Assembly: GCA_013373105.1 (NCBI GenBank)
Contig: JABXIJ010000037.1
Location: forward strand, 1-49,703
Reading direction: 5' to 3'
From: Flavobacteriaceae bacterium
Lineage (GTDB): Bacteria; Bacteroidota; Bacteroidia; Flavobacteriales; Flavobacteriaceae
Length of the DNA: 49,703 nucleotides
Shown: piece after piece, positions 18,928 to 27,633 of the stretch
Layout: each line of letters starts with the position of its first letter
How positions within the stretch are numbered: position 1 is the first letter of the stretch
The notes under the pieces: model-generated
Databases searched by the model: none
Told to the model about the DNA's origin: nothing
Seen by the model: only the letters and a program-made list of their open reading frames with translations
Made by a program: the position numbers and the translations under genes

Positions 18928-20262
18928 TTACCTATCAAAAGTTAAACGTTTGCCTTTTATTGTATCATTAAACTCACCATTATTGTAAATTAAATTTCCA
19001 TTTACAAAAGTTTGTGTAATGGTTGATGAAAAAGTAGTTCCTTCAAAAGGAGACCAACCACATTTATAGAGTACATTTTCTTTGGTAACAGTTTGTGGTT
19101 TATTATTATCAATTAACACTAAATCAGCAAAATAACCCTCTTTTATGAAGCCTCTTTTTTCTATCTGAAATAATTTTGCTGGATTATGGCTCATTTTTTC
19201 TACAGCTTTTTCGATTGGAATTACACCTTCTTTAACTTTCTCTAAAATTGCCAAAACAGCATGTTGTACTAATGGCCCACCACTTGGTGCAGAAGTATAC
19301 ACATTCGATTTTTCTTCTAAAGTGTGTGGTGCATGATCTGTAGCTAAAACATCAATTCTATCATCTAACAATGCCTTCCATAAACCTTGTCTGTCTTGTT
19401 CTGTTTTAACAGCAGGATTCCATTTAATAAATGTACCTTTTTCATCATAATCTTTATCATTAAACCAAAGATGGTGTACACAGACTTCTGCTGTTATTTT
19501 CTTTTCTTCTAAAGGGATATCGTTTCTAAATAAATGTGTTTCTTTTTCAGTTGATACATGAAAAATATGTAAACGTGCACCTGTTTTTTTTGCTAATTCA
19601 ATTGCTTTTGAAGATGAGATATAACATGCTTCTGCACTTCTAATAATTGGATGGTATTTTATTGGAATATCATCTCCGTACTTTTCTTTGTAAATTTTAG
19701 TATTTTCTCGAATTGTGGCTTCATCTTCACAATGTACAGATATAATCATTTTAGTAGAAGAAAATATTTTTTCTAAAACACTTACATCATCAACTAACAT
19801 ATTACCAGTAGAAGATCCTAAGAACAATTTTATACCAGCAACATTTTTAGGATTTGTTTTAAGCAATTCTTCTAAATTATCATTGGTACCACCAAACATA
19901 AATGAATAATTTACATAAGAAGATTTTGATGCAATTTCAAACTTATCTTCTAATAACTTTTGAGTTGTTGCATTAGGTACTGTGTTTGGTTGTTCTATAA
20001 ATGTTGTTATTCCACCAGCTGCTGCTGCTCTACTTTCGCTTTCAATATTGGCTTTGTGTGTTAAGCCTGGTTCTCTAAAATGAACTTGATCGTCTATAAA
20101 GCCTGGTATTAAATATTTGCCTTCAGCATTAATTATAGTAACCTTTTCAGTTGCTTCTATGTTAGTGTCAACTTGTTTTATGAGTTCGTTTTCAATTAAA
20201 ACATCACCTTTAAAAACTTTATTTTCATTAACTATTGTAGCTCCTTTAATTAAATAATTCAT
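18928..20262 (-). CDS. pyrC: Dihydroorotase
   Basis: Zinc amidohydrolase that interconverts N-carbamoyl-aspartate and dihydroorotate in de novo pyrimidine synthesis, 444 residues. DDQVHFREPG contains the HxR metal- and substrate-binding motif, GIKLFLGSSTGN is the middle signature, SVHCEDE and FHVST provide further histidines, and ATDHAPHT carries the catalytic Asp. Allantoinase and dihydropyrimidinase share the fold, but the HFREPG and DHAPH patterns fit long-type dihydroorotase. It is the middle gene of a GT2-pyrC-DUF4296 operon; gaps are 9 and 1 nt. Confidence 0.95.
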   Translation of the reverse strand: MNYLIKGATIVNENKVFKGDVLIENELIKQVDTNIEATEKVTIINAEGKYLIPGFIDDQVHFREPGLTHKANIESESRAAAAGGITTFIEQPNTVPNATTQKLLEDKFEIASKSSYVNYSFMFGGTNDNLEELLKTNPKNVAGIKLFLGSSTGNMLVDDVSVLEKIFSSTKMIISVHCEDEATIRENTKIYKEKYGDDIPIKYHPIIRSAEACYISSSKAIELAKKTGARLHIFHVSTEKETHLFRNDIPLEEKKITAEVCVHHLWFNDKDYDEKGTFIKWNPAVKTEQDRQGLWKALLDDRIDVLATDHAPHTLEEKSNVYTSAPSGGPLVQHAVLAILEKVKEGVIPIEKAVEKMSHNPAKLFQIEKRGFIKEGYFADLVLIDNNKPQTVTKENVLYKCGWSPFEGTTFSSTITQTFVNGNLIYNNGEFNDTIKGKRLTFDR

Positions 20263-20271
20263 TCTTAATAT

Positions 20272-20994
20272 TTATTTTGGTAAACCATTAAACCTCATTT
20301 TTATTACTCCAAATAATGCTTCATAAATAATATTTCCACTCATTTTGGATTCCCCTTTTTTTCTATCTGTAAAAATAACAGATACTTCATTTATTTTAAA
20401 ATTATGTTTCCAAGCTTTAAACTTCATTTCTATCTGAAAAGCATATCCAACAAATTTTATTTTATTTAGTTGAATTGTTTCTAAAACGTTTCTTTTCCAA
20501 CAGTTAAAACCAGCAGTTGTATCGAAAATAGGTATTTGTGTTATTACTTTAACATACCTTGATGCAAAGTAGGATAGCAGTAATCTTTTAATATCCCAAT
20601 TCACTACATTTACCCTGTTTTTTACATATCTTGAACCAATTGAAACGTCAAAATTGTCTTTTGCGCAAGATTCGTATAATCGAATTAAATCTTCTGGGTT
20701 ATGAGAAAAATCTGCATCCATTTGTATAATGTAGTTATAATTTCTCTCTAAAGCCCATTTAAACCCACTCAAATATGCTTTCCCTAGCCCATTTTTGTTT
20801 GTTCTTATTTTTAAAAAAAGCTTTTCTTCAAATTCTTTTTGTAAGTTTTTTACAATAGTTGCAGTTCCATCTGGAGAATTGTCGTCAACCACAAGAACGT
20901 GAAATTCTTTCTCTTGTTTAAAAACGGCTCTAATAATGGCTTCAATATTTTCTTTTTCGTTGTAGGTAGGAATAATTACTAAAGCGTCTGACAT
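20272..20994 (-). CDS. Polyprenol-phosphate mannosyltransferase-like GT2 (DPM1 family)
   Basis: Family 2 glycosyltransferase of 240 residues without membrane helices. Motifs are IIPTYNE at residues 7-13, VDDNSPDG at 36-43, GLGKAYLSGF, and the metal-binding DADFSHNP at 93-100. The C-terminal region has GYAFQIEM and a basic RKKGESKMS segment. These match dolichol/polyprenol-phosphate mannose synthases that load sugar onto a lipid carrier for transfer outside the membrane. The donor sugar is inferred. It is the promoter-proximal gene of the operon with pyrC and DUF4296. Confidence 0.9.
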   Translation of the reverse strand: MSDALVIIPTYNEKENIEAIIRAVFKQEKEFHVLVVDDNSPDGTATIVKNLQKEFEEKLFLKIRTNKNGLGKAYLSGFKWALERNYNYIIQMDADFSHNPEDLIRLYESCAKDNFDVSIGSRYVKNRVNVVNWDIKRLLLSYFASRYVKVITQIPIFDTTAGFNCWKRNVLETIQLNKIKFVGYAFQIEMKFKAWKHNFKINEVSVIFTDRKKGESKMSGNIIYEALFGVIKMRFNGLPK

Positions 20995-21020
20995 AAATAA
21001 AATTTCATGTAGTAGAGTAG

Positions 21021-21028
21021 CAAATATA
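21021..21028 (-). promoter_or_regulatory. Putative -7 promoter element (TATATTTG) of the GT2-pyrC operon
   Basis: Minus-strand exact TAnnTTTG match 26 nt upstream of the glycosyltransferase ATG. Confidence 0.5.
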
Positions 21029-21042
21029 CATTAATTAATTAC

Positions 21043-21050
21043 TAATTTTG
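21043..21050 (+). promoter_or_regulatory. Putative -7 promoter element (TAATTTTG) of DUF4271-hemD
   Basis: Plus-strand exact TAnnTTTG match 24 nt upstream of the TTG start. It is back to back with the minus-strand element at 21021-21028. Confidence 0.5.
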
Positions 21051-21074
21051 TGCTAAAGTTTTAAGATTAAAGCA

Positions 21075-21731
21075 TTGCAAGCAATAGAAAAATTAACTAT
21101 TCTAGAAAATTGGATTACACTCGTAATGTGCTTTTTATTTCTATGCGTTTTTTTATTAAAAACAACAGATGCTAAACTTTTGAAACAACAAGTAGCAACT
21201 ATTTTTAAAGTTCCCTTTGTAAAACTAGAAACAGATGATACAGTAGGTATTTTAAATGTCTACCAAATAGTATTGTTTTTATTTACAATAGGTAGCTTCT
21301 CTTTGGTTTTAGCTTTTACACAGTCTTATTTTAAAGACCAACAAACCATTAAATTTTCGACATATATTACACTTTATTGCTTTGTCTTTTTCTACTTTAT
21401 AGTAAAATGGATATTAGAAAATGTATTGGTGAGGTTATTTGTTATAAAGAATCAACTTAAATTTTTCTTAATTTCTAAATGGAGTTACTTGTTCTCTTTG
21501 GCTTTTGTTTTTTATATAGGTACAATTCTATATGTATATTCATTTTTAAATATGACTTACTTACTTTTTATAGTAATTCTATTTTTCCTTTTACGATTTA
21601 TTTTTATTCTTATAACAAACAAAAAGCTAGTATTTTATAAGTTGTTTTATTTTATTTTGTACATTTGCGCCTTTGAAATAGCACCCCTATTTATACTGTT
21701 TAAATTGGTGTTTAACAAAACCCATGCGTAA
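21075..21731 (+). CDS. DUF4271 integral membrane protein, TTG start
   Basis: A 218-residue membrane protein with five to six hydrophobic helices (for example about 12-30, 60-80, 95-115, 130-152, 155-175, 185-205). The pattern fits the DUF4271 family, which is restricted to Bacteroidota and often sits directly upstream of hemD. No ATG or GTG is available: the frame is closed 21 nt upstream by TAA, and TTG at 21075 is the only sensible start, 24 nt after a -7 element. It is translationally close to hemD (TAATATG junction). Function unknown. Confidence 0.85.
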   Translation: MQAIEKLTILENWITLVMCFLFLCVFLLKTTDAKLLKQQVATIFKVPFVKLETDDTVGILNVYQIVLFLFTIGSFSLVLAFTQSYFKDQQTIKFSTYITLYCFVFFYFIVKWILENVLVRLFVIKNQLKFFLISKWSYLFSLAFVFYIGTILYVYSFLNMTYLLFIVILFFLLRFIFILITNKKLVFYKLFYFILYICAFEIAPLFILFKLVFNKTHA

Positions 21732-21732
21732 T

Positions 21733-22479
21733 ATGAAAGTGAAAACGATATTGGTATCGCAACCTGCCCCAAAAACAGAAACTTCTCCTTATTTTGAGTT
21801 GTCTGATAAGCAAAAAGTAAAAATTGACTTTAGATCTTTTATACACGTAGAAGGTATACCTGTAAAAGAGGTTAGAGCTCAAAAAATTGACTTAAAGAAT
21901 TTTACAGCAATCATTCTTACTAGTAGAAATGCTGTAGATCATTTTTTTAGGGTAGCAGAAGAAATGCGCTTTAAAGTACCTGATGATATGAAATATTTCT
22001 GTCAATCAGAAGCGGTTGCATATTATCTACAAAAATATGTTGTTTATAGAAAAAGAAAGATTTATGTTGGTAACAGAACATTTCCTGAGTTAACAAAACT
22101 TATGAAAAAACATAAATCAGAGAAGTTTTTATTACCATCCTCAGATAAATTAAAACCATTAATTCCAGAAGAATTAAACAATTTAGGTGTTGATTGGAAA
22201 AGAGCAGATTTATACAGAACAGTAATTAGTGATTTATCTGACTTAGAAAATGTATTTTATGATATTTTAGTATTCTTTAGTCCTTCTGGAATAGAATCTT
22301 TATTTCATAACTTCCCAGATTTTAAGCAGAACAATACAAGAATTGCAGCATTTGGTAACTCTACTATAAAAGCAGTTACAGATGCAGGTTTAAAATGTAA
22401 TATACAAGCACCATCGCCAGAGACACCTTCTATGACAATGGCACTAGAAAAATACATTAAAGAAGTAAACAAGAAGTAA
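21733..22479 (+). CDS. hemD: Uroporphyrinogen-III synthase
   Basis: Cyclises hydroxymethylbilane with inversion of ring D to give uroporphyrinogen III for haem and related tetrapyrroles. 248 residues from ATG 21733 (MKVKTILVSQPAPK). An upstream in-frame ATG at 21724 would overlap DUF4271 by 8 nt and is less like the family start. HemD is poorly conserved, but AIILTSRNAVDHFF, KFLLPSSDKLKP, DILVFFSPSGIESLF and RIAAFGNSTIKAVTDAG follow the two-domain pattern. The gene is paired with DUF4271, as is typical in Flavobacteriaceae, and is followed by a strong terminator. Confidence 0.92.
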   Translation: MKVKTILVSQPAPKTETSPYFELSDKQKVKIDFRSFIHVEGIPVKEVRAQKIDLKNFTAIILTSRNAVDHFFRVAEEMRFKVPDDMKYFCQSEAVAYYLQKYVVYRKRKIYVGNRTFPELTKLMKKHKSEKFLLPSSDKLKPLIPEELNNLGVDWKRADLYRTVISDLSDLENVFYDILVFFSPSGIESLFHNFPDFKQNNTRIAAFGNSTIKAVTDAGLKCNIQAPSPETPSMTMALEKYIKEVNKK

Positions 22480-22496
22480 TCACTTTCAAATAACTT

Positions 22497-22537
22497 AAAA
22501 AGAAACCTCACAAAATTTGTGAGGTTTCTTTTTATAT
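22497..22537 (+). terminator. Intrinsic terminator after hemD
   Basis: A near-perfect inverted repeat, AAAGAAACCTCACAAA with TTTGTGAGGTTTCTTT, followed by TTTATATTTT. It closes the DUF4271-hemD unit. Confidence 0.93.
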
Positions 22538-22565
22538 TTTTATTTTTAGCTTCAAATAAATAATT

Positions 22566-23135
22566 GTGTCTAAAAACTCTTCAAGTAAAAGGTGGCAAAC
22601 AGTAGCAAAGTTTTAGCAGCGTATTTAGTAGCTGCATGGACCTTTTTACAATTTGTAGATTGGGTTTTAATTAGGTATAATATTTCTCTCCTTATTGGGT
22701 TGATATTTTACTATGGACTATAATTGGAGCTATTCCATCTTTAACCATTTATATTTATCATAGAGAGCGAATAAATAAAGGAATTTTAAAATTGAGTGAA
22801 AAAATCACTATTCCTTCAAACGTTTTGTTAATAGGCATTGTTATTTATTTTTCATTTGGTAACAGCGATTTAGGTTCTACAACAAAAGATGTTACTTACA
22901 CAAATAACTTAGGAGAGTTAGAAACGCAAACTATAACAAAAGAGATAATTTAACAAAACTTCAATTGTATCCTGTATCAGAATATAAATACATAAATATG
23001 AGTAAGTTAGATACGCAGCATGAGTTTATTTTTTACCAAATAATAAAGTTGCTTCTTTTGCTTGGACTTACAATGTGCCAAAAAAAAGAATGGATAAAGT
23101 TAGATGATAAGTTAAATTATTTACTTAAAGATTAA
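22566..23135 (+). pseudogene. Decayed gene: N-terminal membrane-domain remnant and C-terminal remnant
   Basis: Family-like protein is readable only by changing frame several times. From GTG 22566 comes SKNSSSKRWQTVAK, then a frame change (one base missing near 22607, A3 tract) to LAAYLVAAWTFLQFVDWVL. A CT duplication near 22686-22691 precedes YWVDILLWTIIGAIPSLTIY through KITIPSNVLLIGIVIYFSFG to GELETQTITKE, ending at a TAA at 22951. A further frame, open from about 22944, gives LQLYPVSEYKYINMSKLD and ends EWIKLDDKLNYLLKD at 23135; between them FAWTYNVPKK is readable in yet another frame. The first part looks like the two-helix membrane domain at the start of some flavobacterial proteins. The middle of the gene is gone. 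Its parent family is not established. Confidence 0.7.
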
Positions 23136-24493
23136 GCAAAAAGAGTAGCAAAAACCTCTTCAATTTTACCAACTAAAATTAATTTTATTCCAAATTTATT
23201 TGATGAAATTTTATTGTATTTAGAAGTAACAAAAGTTTTATAGCCTAATTTTTCTGCTTCTAAAATACGTTGATCTATTTTGGATATTGGTCTTATTTCG
23301 CCTGCTAAACCAACTTCTGCTGCAAAACAAACATCTGGGTTAATTGCAATATCTTGATTAGAAGATAAAATAGAAGCAATTACTGCTAAATCTATTGCAG
23401 GGTCATCTACATTTATACCTCCAGTTATGTTTAAAAATACATCTTTGGCACCTAACTTAAAACCTGCTCGTTTTTCTAAAACAGCCAATAACATATTTAA
23501 TCTTTTTAAGTTGTAACCAGTTGATGAACGTTGTGGAGTTCCATAAACAGCAGTAGAAACTAATGCTTGAATTTCTATCATTAATGGTCTAATGCCTTCT
23601 AATGTGCTTGCAATTGCTGTTCCACTTAAATCAGCATCTTTTTTAGAAATTAAAATTTCTGAAGGATTTGAAATTTCACGTAAACCATTTGAAAGCATTT
23701 CATAAATTCCTAACTCAGAGGTTGAACCAAACCTGTTTTTATGACTTCTTAAAATTCTGTAAGTATGGTTTCTATCGCCTTCAAACTGTAGAACTACATC
23801 TACCATATGTTCTAAAATTTTTGGTCCAGCAATATTTCCTTCTTTATTGATATGGCCAATGAGTAGTACAGGTGTGGCAGTTTCTTTAGCAAATTTTATT
23901 AATTCAGCTGCAGTTTCTCGAATTTGAGAAATGCTACCAGGTGAAGCTTCTATAGAATTTGTATGTAAGGTTTGTATAGAGTCAATTACTAAAACATCTG
24001 GCTCAGTTTCTTCTATATTTCTAAAAATATTTTGAGTGTTTGTTTCTGTTAAAACTAAGCATCTTTTATTATTTACATTAATTCTTTCTGCTCTCATTTT
24101 TATTTGAGATTGACTCTCTTCACCAGAAACATATAATACTTTTTGACTGATATTTAGTGCAACTTGTAGTAATAAAGTCGATTTTCCAATGCCAGGCTCT
24201 CCACCTAATAAAGTAACAGAGCCTTTAACTAATCCACCCCCTAAAACAGTATCTAATTCGTTATTGTTAGTTGCAATCCTCTCTTCAGGATTCAGTTGAA
24301 TATCTGCTATTTTTAGAGGTTTGTTAGAAGTTTGTTTTGTTGAAGTACTTTGTTTCCAAACTCTTTTTTCTTCTTTTTGTATTACTTCTTCTACAATGGT
24401 ATTCCATTCTTTACATGCACCACATTGACCTACCCATTTTGCATGTTGAGTTCCACAATTTTGACAGAAAAAAGTTGTTTTAGTTTTTGGCAT
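23132..24493 (-). CDS. radA: DNA repair protein RadA
   Basis: RecA-like ATPase assisting recombination intermediates (branch migration), 453 residues. An N-terminal zinc ribbon has Cys10, Cys13, Cys24 and Cys27. The Walker A loop GGEPGIGKS is at 97-105. VLVIDSIQTL carries Walker B, and the RadA-specific HKNRFGS motif is near residue 250. The C-terminal Lon-protease-like domain contains GGINVDDPAIDLA and AAEVGLAGEIRPI. Length is normal. Its last bases overlap the remnant of the decayed gene on the other strand. Confidence 0.97.
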   Translation of the reverse strand: MPKTKTTFFCQNCGTQHAKWVGQCGACKEWNTIVEEVIQKEEKRVWKQSTSTKQTSNKPLKIADIQLNPEERIATNNNELDTVLGGGLVKGSVTLLGGEPGIGKSTLLLQVALNISQKVLYVSGEESQSQIKMRAERINVNNKRCLVLTETNTQNIFRNIEETEPDVLVIDSIQTLHTNSIEASPGSISQIRETAAELIKFAKETATPVLLIGHINKEGNIAGPKILEHMVDVVLQFEGDRNHTYRILRSHKNRFGSTSELGIYEMLSNGLREISNPSEILISKKDADLSGTAIASTLEGIRPLMIEIQALVSTAVYGTPQRSSTGYNLKRLNMLLAVLEKRAGFKLGAKDVFLNITGGINVDDPAIDLAVIASILSSNQDIAINPDVCFAAEVGLAGEIRPISKIDQRILEAEKLGYKTFVTSKYNKISSNKFGIKLILVGKIEEVFATLFA

Positions 24494-24549
24494 TTTCTTA
24501 TGTTGTAAAGCTCTAAAATAGTAAAGTTATTAACTAATAATTACTGAAA

Positions 24550-25494
24550 CTATTTTTCTTTATTAACAACAGGCAATAATAAAAAAGCTAAACCACCAAA
24601 AACTACAACCATTGAGGTTTGTGCAGTCCACATTATCCATCCAAAAGCGTTACCAGTAACTTTATCTATATTAAATAAAGCTAATGCTCCAGCAACAGCA
24701 ACAGGGTAAAGACCTACACCACCATTTGTAGCAGCAATAGAAAAACCCCCAGCAATAAAGCCGATTAAAACTCCACCAATTGGAACTTCTAATCCTTCAA
24801 CAGCAGGAATTGTTGCCCAAAACATAGCAACATACATTGCCCAAATAAATATAGTATGAAAAATAAATGCCCACTTATTTTTCATTTTAAAGATACTTAA
24901 AACACCTTCTTTTAATCCTATTAAAAAGGATTTAATTTTTTTAGCAATATTCGATTTTCCTTTTTTGATGTAGAGAAAAATAACAACAAAAAATAGTAAT
25001 ACAGAAACAATTGTAATTATAGATTTTATTGGGTTAAAATCTTTACTAAGCAATTGCCAAATAAAATCAAACTGTATTAACAAGGTTATGCCAACTATAA
25101 GAAGCATCATAATTAAGTCTGCAATTCTTTCTGCTACAATGGTTCCAAAACCTTTTTCAAAAGGAATTTTTTCATAGTTTGCCATAACTGCAGCTCTAGT
25201 AACTTCACCTGCTCTAGGTAAAAAAATATTCATTAAATAAGCTACTAAAACAGCTAAAGTAGAATTTACAAATCTTGGTTTATAACCTAAAGGCTCTAAC
25301 AAAAATTTCCATCTATAAGCTCTAGATAAATGGCTTAGAATACCAAAGATTAATCCTAATCCAATCCACCAATAATTTGCGTTTTTAAAATATTGTAGTA
25401 GTGCTTTTGGTGAGACAATAGTTAGTGAATACCAAACTAAAAAACCTCCCAAAATGAGAGGTAAAATAATTTTTAAAATCTTTTTAAAATTCAA
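24550..25494 (-). CDS. Flippase-like/lysylphosphatidylglycerol synthase-type membrane protein (UPF0104)
   Basis: A 314-residue integral membrane protein with about eight hydrophobic helices. It matches the YbhN/UPF0104 group related to the membrane half of MprF: LSRAYRWKFLLEPLGYKP, LPRAGEVTRAAVMANYEKIPFEKGFGTIVAERIAD, and a Gly-rich AATNGGVGLYPVAVAGAL segment near the end. No aminoacyltransferase domain is attached, so lipid or polyprenol-linked substrate flipping is the usual proposal, not a proven role. Its start follows the panD stop by 4 nt and the two are probably one transcript. Confidence 0.88.
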   Translation of the reverse strand: MNFKKILKIILPLILGGFLVWYSLTIVSPKALLQYFKNANYWWIGLGLIFGILSHLSRAYRWKFLLEPLGYKPRFVNSTLAVLVAYLMNIFLPRAGEVTRAAVMANYEKIPFEKGFGTIVAERIADLIMMLLIVGITLLIQFDFIWQLLSKDFNPIKSIITIVSVLLFFVVIFLYIKKGKSNIAKKIKSFLIGLKEGVLSIFKMKNKWAFIFHTIFIWAMYVAMFWATIPAVEGLEVPIGGVLIGFIAGGFSIAATNGGVGLYPVAVAGALALFNIDKVTGNAFGWIMWTAQTSMVVVFGGLAFLLLPVVNKEK

Positions 25495-25498
25495 AATG

Positions 25499-25849
25499 CT
25501 AGGTTAGTGTATTGTCTTTTTCGTTAGGGAAAACTAATGAAGGCTTAAATTTTTTAACTTCTTCTAATTCCATAAAAGCATATACAATTATAATTAACAC
25601 ATCGCCAACAGCAACAAGTCTAGAAGCTGCGCCATTTAAGGTTATTTCACCACTTCCTCTTGGGCCTGGTATTGCATAAGTTTCTAAACGATTTCCATTA
25701 TTGTTGTTTACAATTTGAACACGCTCCCCTTCAATAATATTTGCAGCATCCATAAGGTCTTCATCTATGGTTATACTGCCTATGTAATTCAAATCTGCAC
25801 CTGTAACTTTTACACGGTGGATTTTAGATTTTACTACTTGTACTAACAT
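25499..25849 (-). CDS. panD: Aspartate 1-decarboxylase
   Basis: Pyruvoyl enzyme that makes beta-alanine for pantothenate and coenzyme A, 116 residues. The self-cleavage site is Gly24-Ser25 in NYIGSITID; Ser25 becomes the pyruvoyl group. Lys9, Tyr58 region ([15 protein letters not shown]) and [17 protein letters not shown] are conserved. panC lies just upstream on the same strand, but a -7 element 4 nt before the panD ATG suggests an additional, nearly leaderless promoter for panD and the downstream flippase. Confidence 0.97.
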   Translation of the reverse strand: MLVQVVKSKIHRVKVTGADLNYIGSITIDEDLMDAANIIEGERVQIVNNNNGNRLETYAIPGPRGSGEITLNGAASRLVAVGDVLIIIVYAFMELEEVKKFKPSLVFPNEKDNTLT

Positions 25850-25853
25850 GTTG

Positions 25854-25861
25854 CAAAAATA
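25854..25861 (-). promoter_or_regulatory. Putative -7 promoter element (TATTTTTG), 4 nt before panD
   Basis: Minus-strand exact TAnnTTTG match in the 24-nt gap between panC and panD. If used, the transcript would be leaderless or nearly so. Confidence 0.45.
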
Positions 25862-25873
25862 GGAATTTTTTGA

Positions 25874-26725
25874 TTATGAAAGTTTTAATTTGATATTGTC
25901 AATCAATCTTATTTTTCCTGCAAACACTGCAATGAAAGCTCTATATTTCTTGTCATTTTCTTTGACTTCAGCAGTTTTTAATGTTTTTTCATCAGCAATT
26001 GTAAAGTATTCTAATTCTAAATTTGTGTGGTTTTTAAACTCATTTGTTACCCAATTATTTATTACGCTTATTTTTTCTGTTTTAAATTTCTGTTTTACTT
26101 CCTTTAAAACTTTATAAATAAAAGGAGCAGCATTTCTATGCTCAATGGTTAGTCTTGCGTTTCTAGAACTCATAGCTAAACCATCATCTTCTCTATAAAT
26201 TTCGCAAGATTGTATACTAACGTCTAAATGCTCTTTTTTAACTAATTTTTTTATAATTTGAAGTTGTTGAAAATCCTTTTCACCAAAATAAGCTTTATTG
26301 GGTTTTACAATATCAAAAAGTGTTTTTACTATGGTGCCAACACCATTAAAATGTCCATGTCTAAATTTACCCTCCATTTCATACTCTAGTCCATCAAAAT
26401 CATAACTTTCTGATTTTACAGAATTGCTGTAAATTTCTTCTACAGATGGATAAAATAAAACATCACATTTTACTTTTTTTAGCAACTCAATATCTTTATC
26501 GAGTGTTTTTGGATACTTTTCTAAATCTTCTTTATTGTTAAATTGAGTTGGATTCACAAAAATACTAGCAACAACAATAGCATTGTTTTTTTTTGCTTTT
26601 TGTATTAAAGAAATATGACCTTTGTGAAGAGCTCCCATTGTAGGAACAAAGCCAATACTTTTATTTTGTGTTTTTATTTTAGATAAATAAACTTTTAAAG
26701 CTTGTTTCTTAGTGTAAATTTCCAT
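25874..26725 (-). CDS. panC: Pantothenate synthetase
   Basis: ATP-dependent ligase joining pantoate and beta-alanine, 283 residues. The HIGH-type motif reads MGALHKGHISL (His34, His37). VNPTQFNNKEDLEKYP, GEKDFQQLQIIKKLV and the KMSKS-like AMSSRNARL are all present. It stands directly upstream of panD, so both beta-alanine supply and its use are encoded together. panB is not in the window. The upstream region is a divergent promoter shared with the GT5-like gene. Confidence 0.97.
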   Translation of the reverse strand: MEIYTKKQALKVYLSKIKTQNKSIGFVPTMGALHKGHISLIQKAKKNNAIVVASIFVNPTQFNNKEDLEKYPKTLDKDIELLKKVKCDVLFYPSVEEIYSNSVKSESYDFDGLEYEMEGKFRHGHFNGVGTIVKTLFDIVKPNKAYFGEKDFQQLQIIKKLVKKEHLDVSIQSCEIYREDDGLAMSSRNARLTIEHRNAAPFIYKVLKEVKQKFKTEKISVINNWVTNEFKNHTNLELEYFTIADEKTLKTAEVKENDKKYRAFIAVFAGKIRLIDNIKLKLS

Positions 26726-26749
26726 GAAAGCTAGTCAATTAATCTGTGC

Positions 26750-26757
26750 AAACTTAC
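26750..26757 (-). promoter_or_regulatory. Putative -7 promoter element (TAAGTTTG) of panC
   Basis: Minus-strand exact TAnnTTTG match 24 nt upstream of the panC ATG. Confidence 0.5.
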
Positions 26758-26789
26758 CATAATTAACAGGATATTAGCATAAAAATTTG

Positions 26790-26797
26790 TATTTTTG
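26790..26797 (+). promoter_or_regulatory. Putative -7 promoter element (TATTTTTG) of the GT5-like/DUF4270/glmS unit
   Basis: Plus-strand exact TAnnTTTG match 26 nt upstream of the ATG at 26824, divergent from the panC element. Confidence 0.55.
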
Positions 26798-26823
26798 CAC
26801 CTTTACAAAAAGAATTAGATTTA

Positions 26824-27633
26824 ATGAAGGATAAGAGAGTATTATTTGTTTCCTCAGAAGTTGTACCTTATTTACCAGAAACAGAGTTGTCATCCACTTC
26901 ATTCATGGCAGCCAAAAACGCGCATTCAAAAGGAGTTCAAACCAGAATTTTTATGCCAAGATTTGGCGTAATTAACGAAAGAAGACATCAATTACATGAA
27001 GTTATTCGTTTGTCTGGTATGAATTTGGTGGTAAATGATGTAGATATGCCATTAATTATAAAAGTTGCTTCGATTCCTAAAGAAAGAATGCAAGTTTATT
27101 TTATAGACAACGAAGAATATTTTAAAAGAAAAGCTGTTTTTACAGACGAAGATGATAAGTTATTTACAGATAATGATGAAAGAGCCATTTTCTTTGCAAA
27201 AGGAGTTATAGAAACTGTAAAAAAATTAAACTGGGCACCAGATATTATTCATGTTCATGGTTGGATGGCTTCTTTATTACCATTGTATTTAAAAGAATAT
27301 TACAAAGAAGAACCATTGTTTACAGATAGTAAAATTGTTACTTCTATATACAATAATGGTTTTGATGGTGAGTTAAACATAGATTTATCTAATAAGGTTA
27401 ATTTTGATTTATCTGAACCTGCAAAATCTAAGCATTTAGAAAAACCAACACATACCAACATTTTAAAAAGTGCAATTGATAATTCAGATGCTATAATTTA
27501 TGGTAGCGAAAATTTAGATGAAGAATTAACGTCTTACATCGAAAAGAAAGAATTGCCAGTTTTAACTTATGAAGTTGATACAATAAAAGAAACCTATTTA
27601 AACTTTTATGCTGATTTATTAGTAGATGAATAA
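26824..27633 (+). CDS. Glycogen/starch synthase-like protein, GT5 N-terminal domain only
   Basis: A 269-residue protein resembling the N-terminal Rossmann domain of GT5 glycogen synthases: VLFVSSEVVPYLPETE at the start, RIFMPRFGVINERR, APDIIHVHGWMASLLPLYLKE, and SDAIIYGSENLDEEL at the domain end. The C-terminal half of a normal glycogen synthase (about 200 residues) is absent, and the ADP-glucose-binding KxGGL motif expected near residue 15-20 is replaced by ETELSST. It is therefore unlikely to make glycogen alone. The 8-nt overlap with the DUF4270 gene and nearby glmS suggests a role linked to surface or envelope sugars, by inference. Confidence 0.8.
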   Translation: MKDKRVLFVSSEVVPYLPETELSSTSFMAAKNAHSKGVQTRIFMPRFGVINERRHQLHEVIRLSGMNLVVNDVDMPLIIKVASIPKERMQVYFIDNEEYFKRKAVFTDEDDKLFTDNDERAIFFAKGVIETVKKLNWAPDIIHVHGWMASLLPLYLKEYYKEEPLFTDSKIVTSIYNNGFDGELNIDLSNKVNFDLSEPAKSKHLEKPTHTNILKSAIDNSDAIIYGSENLDEELTSYIEKKELPVLTYEVDTIKETYLNFYADLLVDE

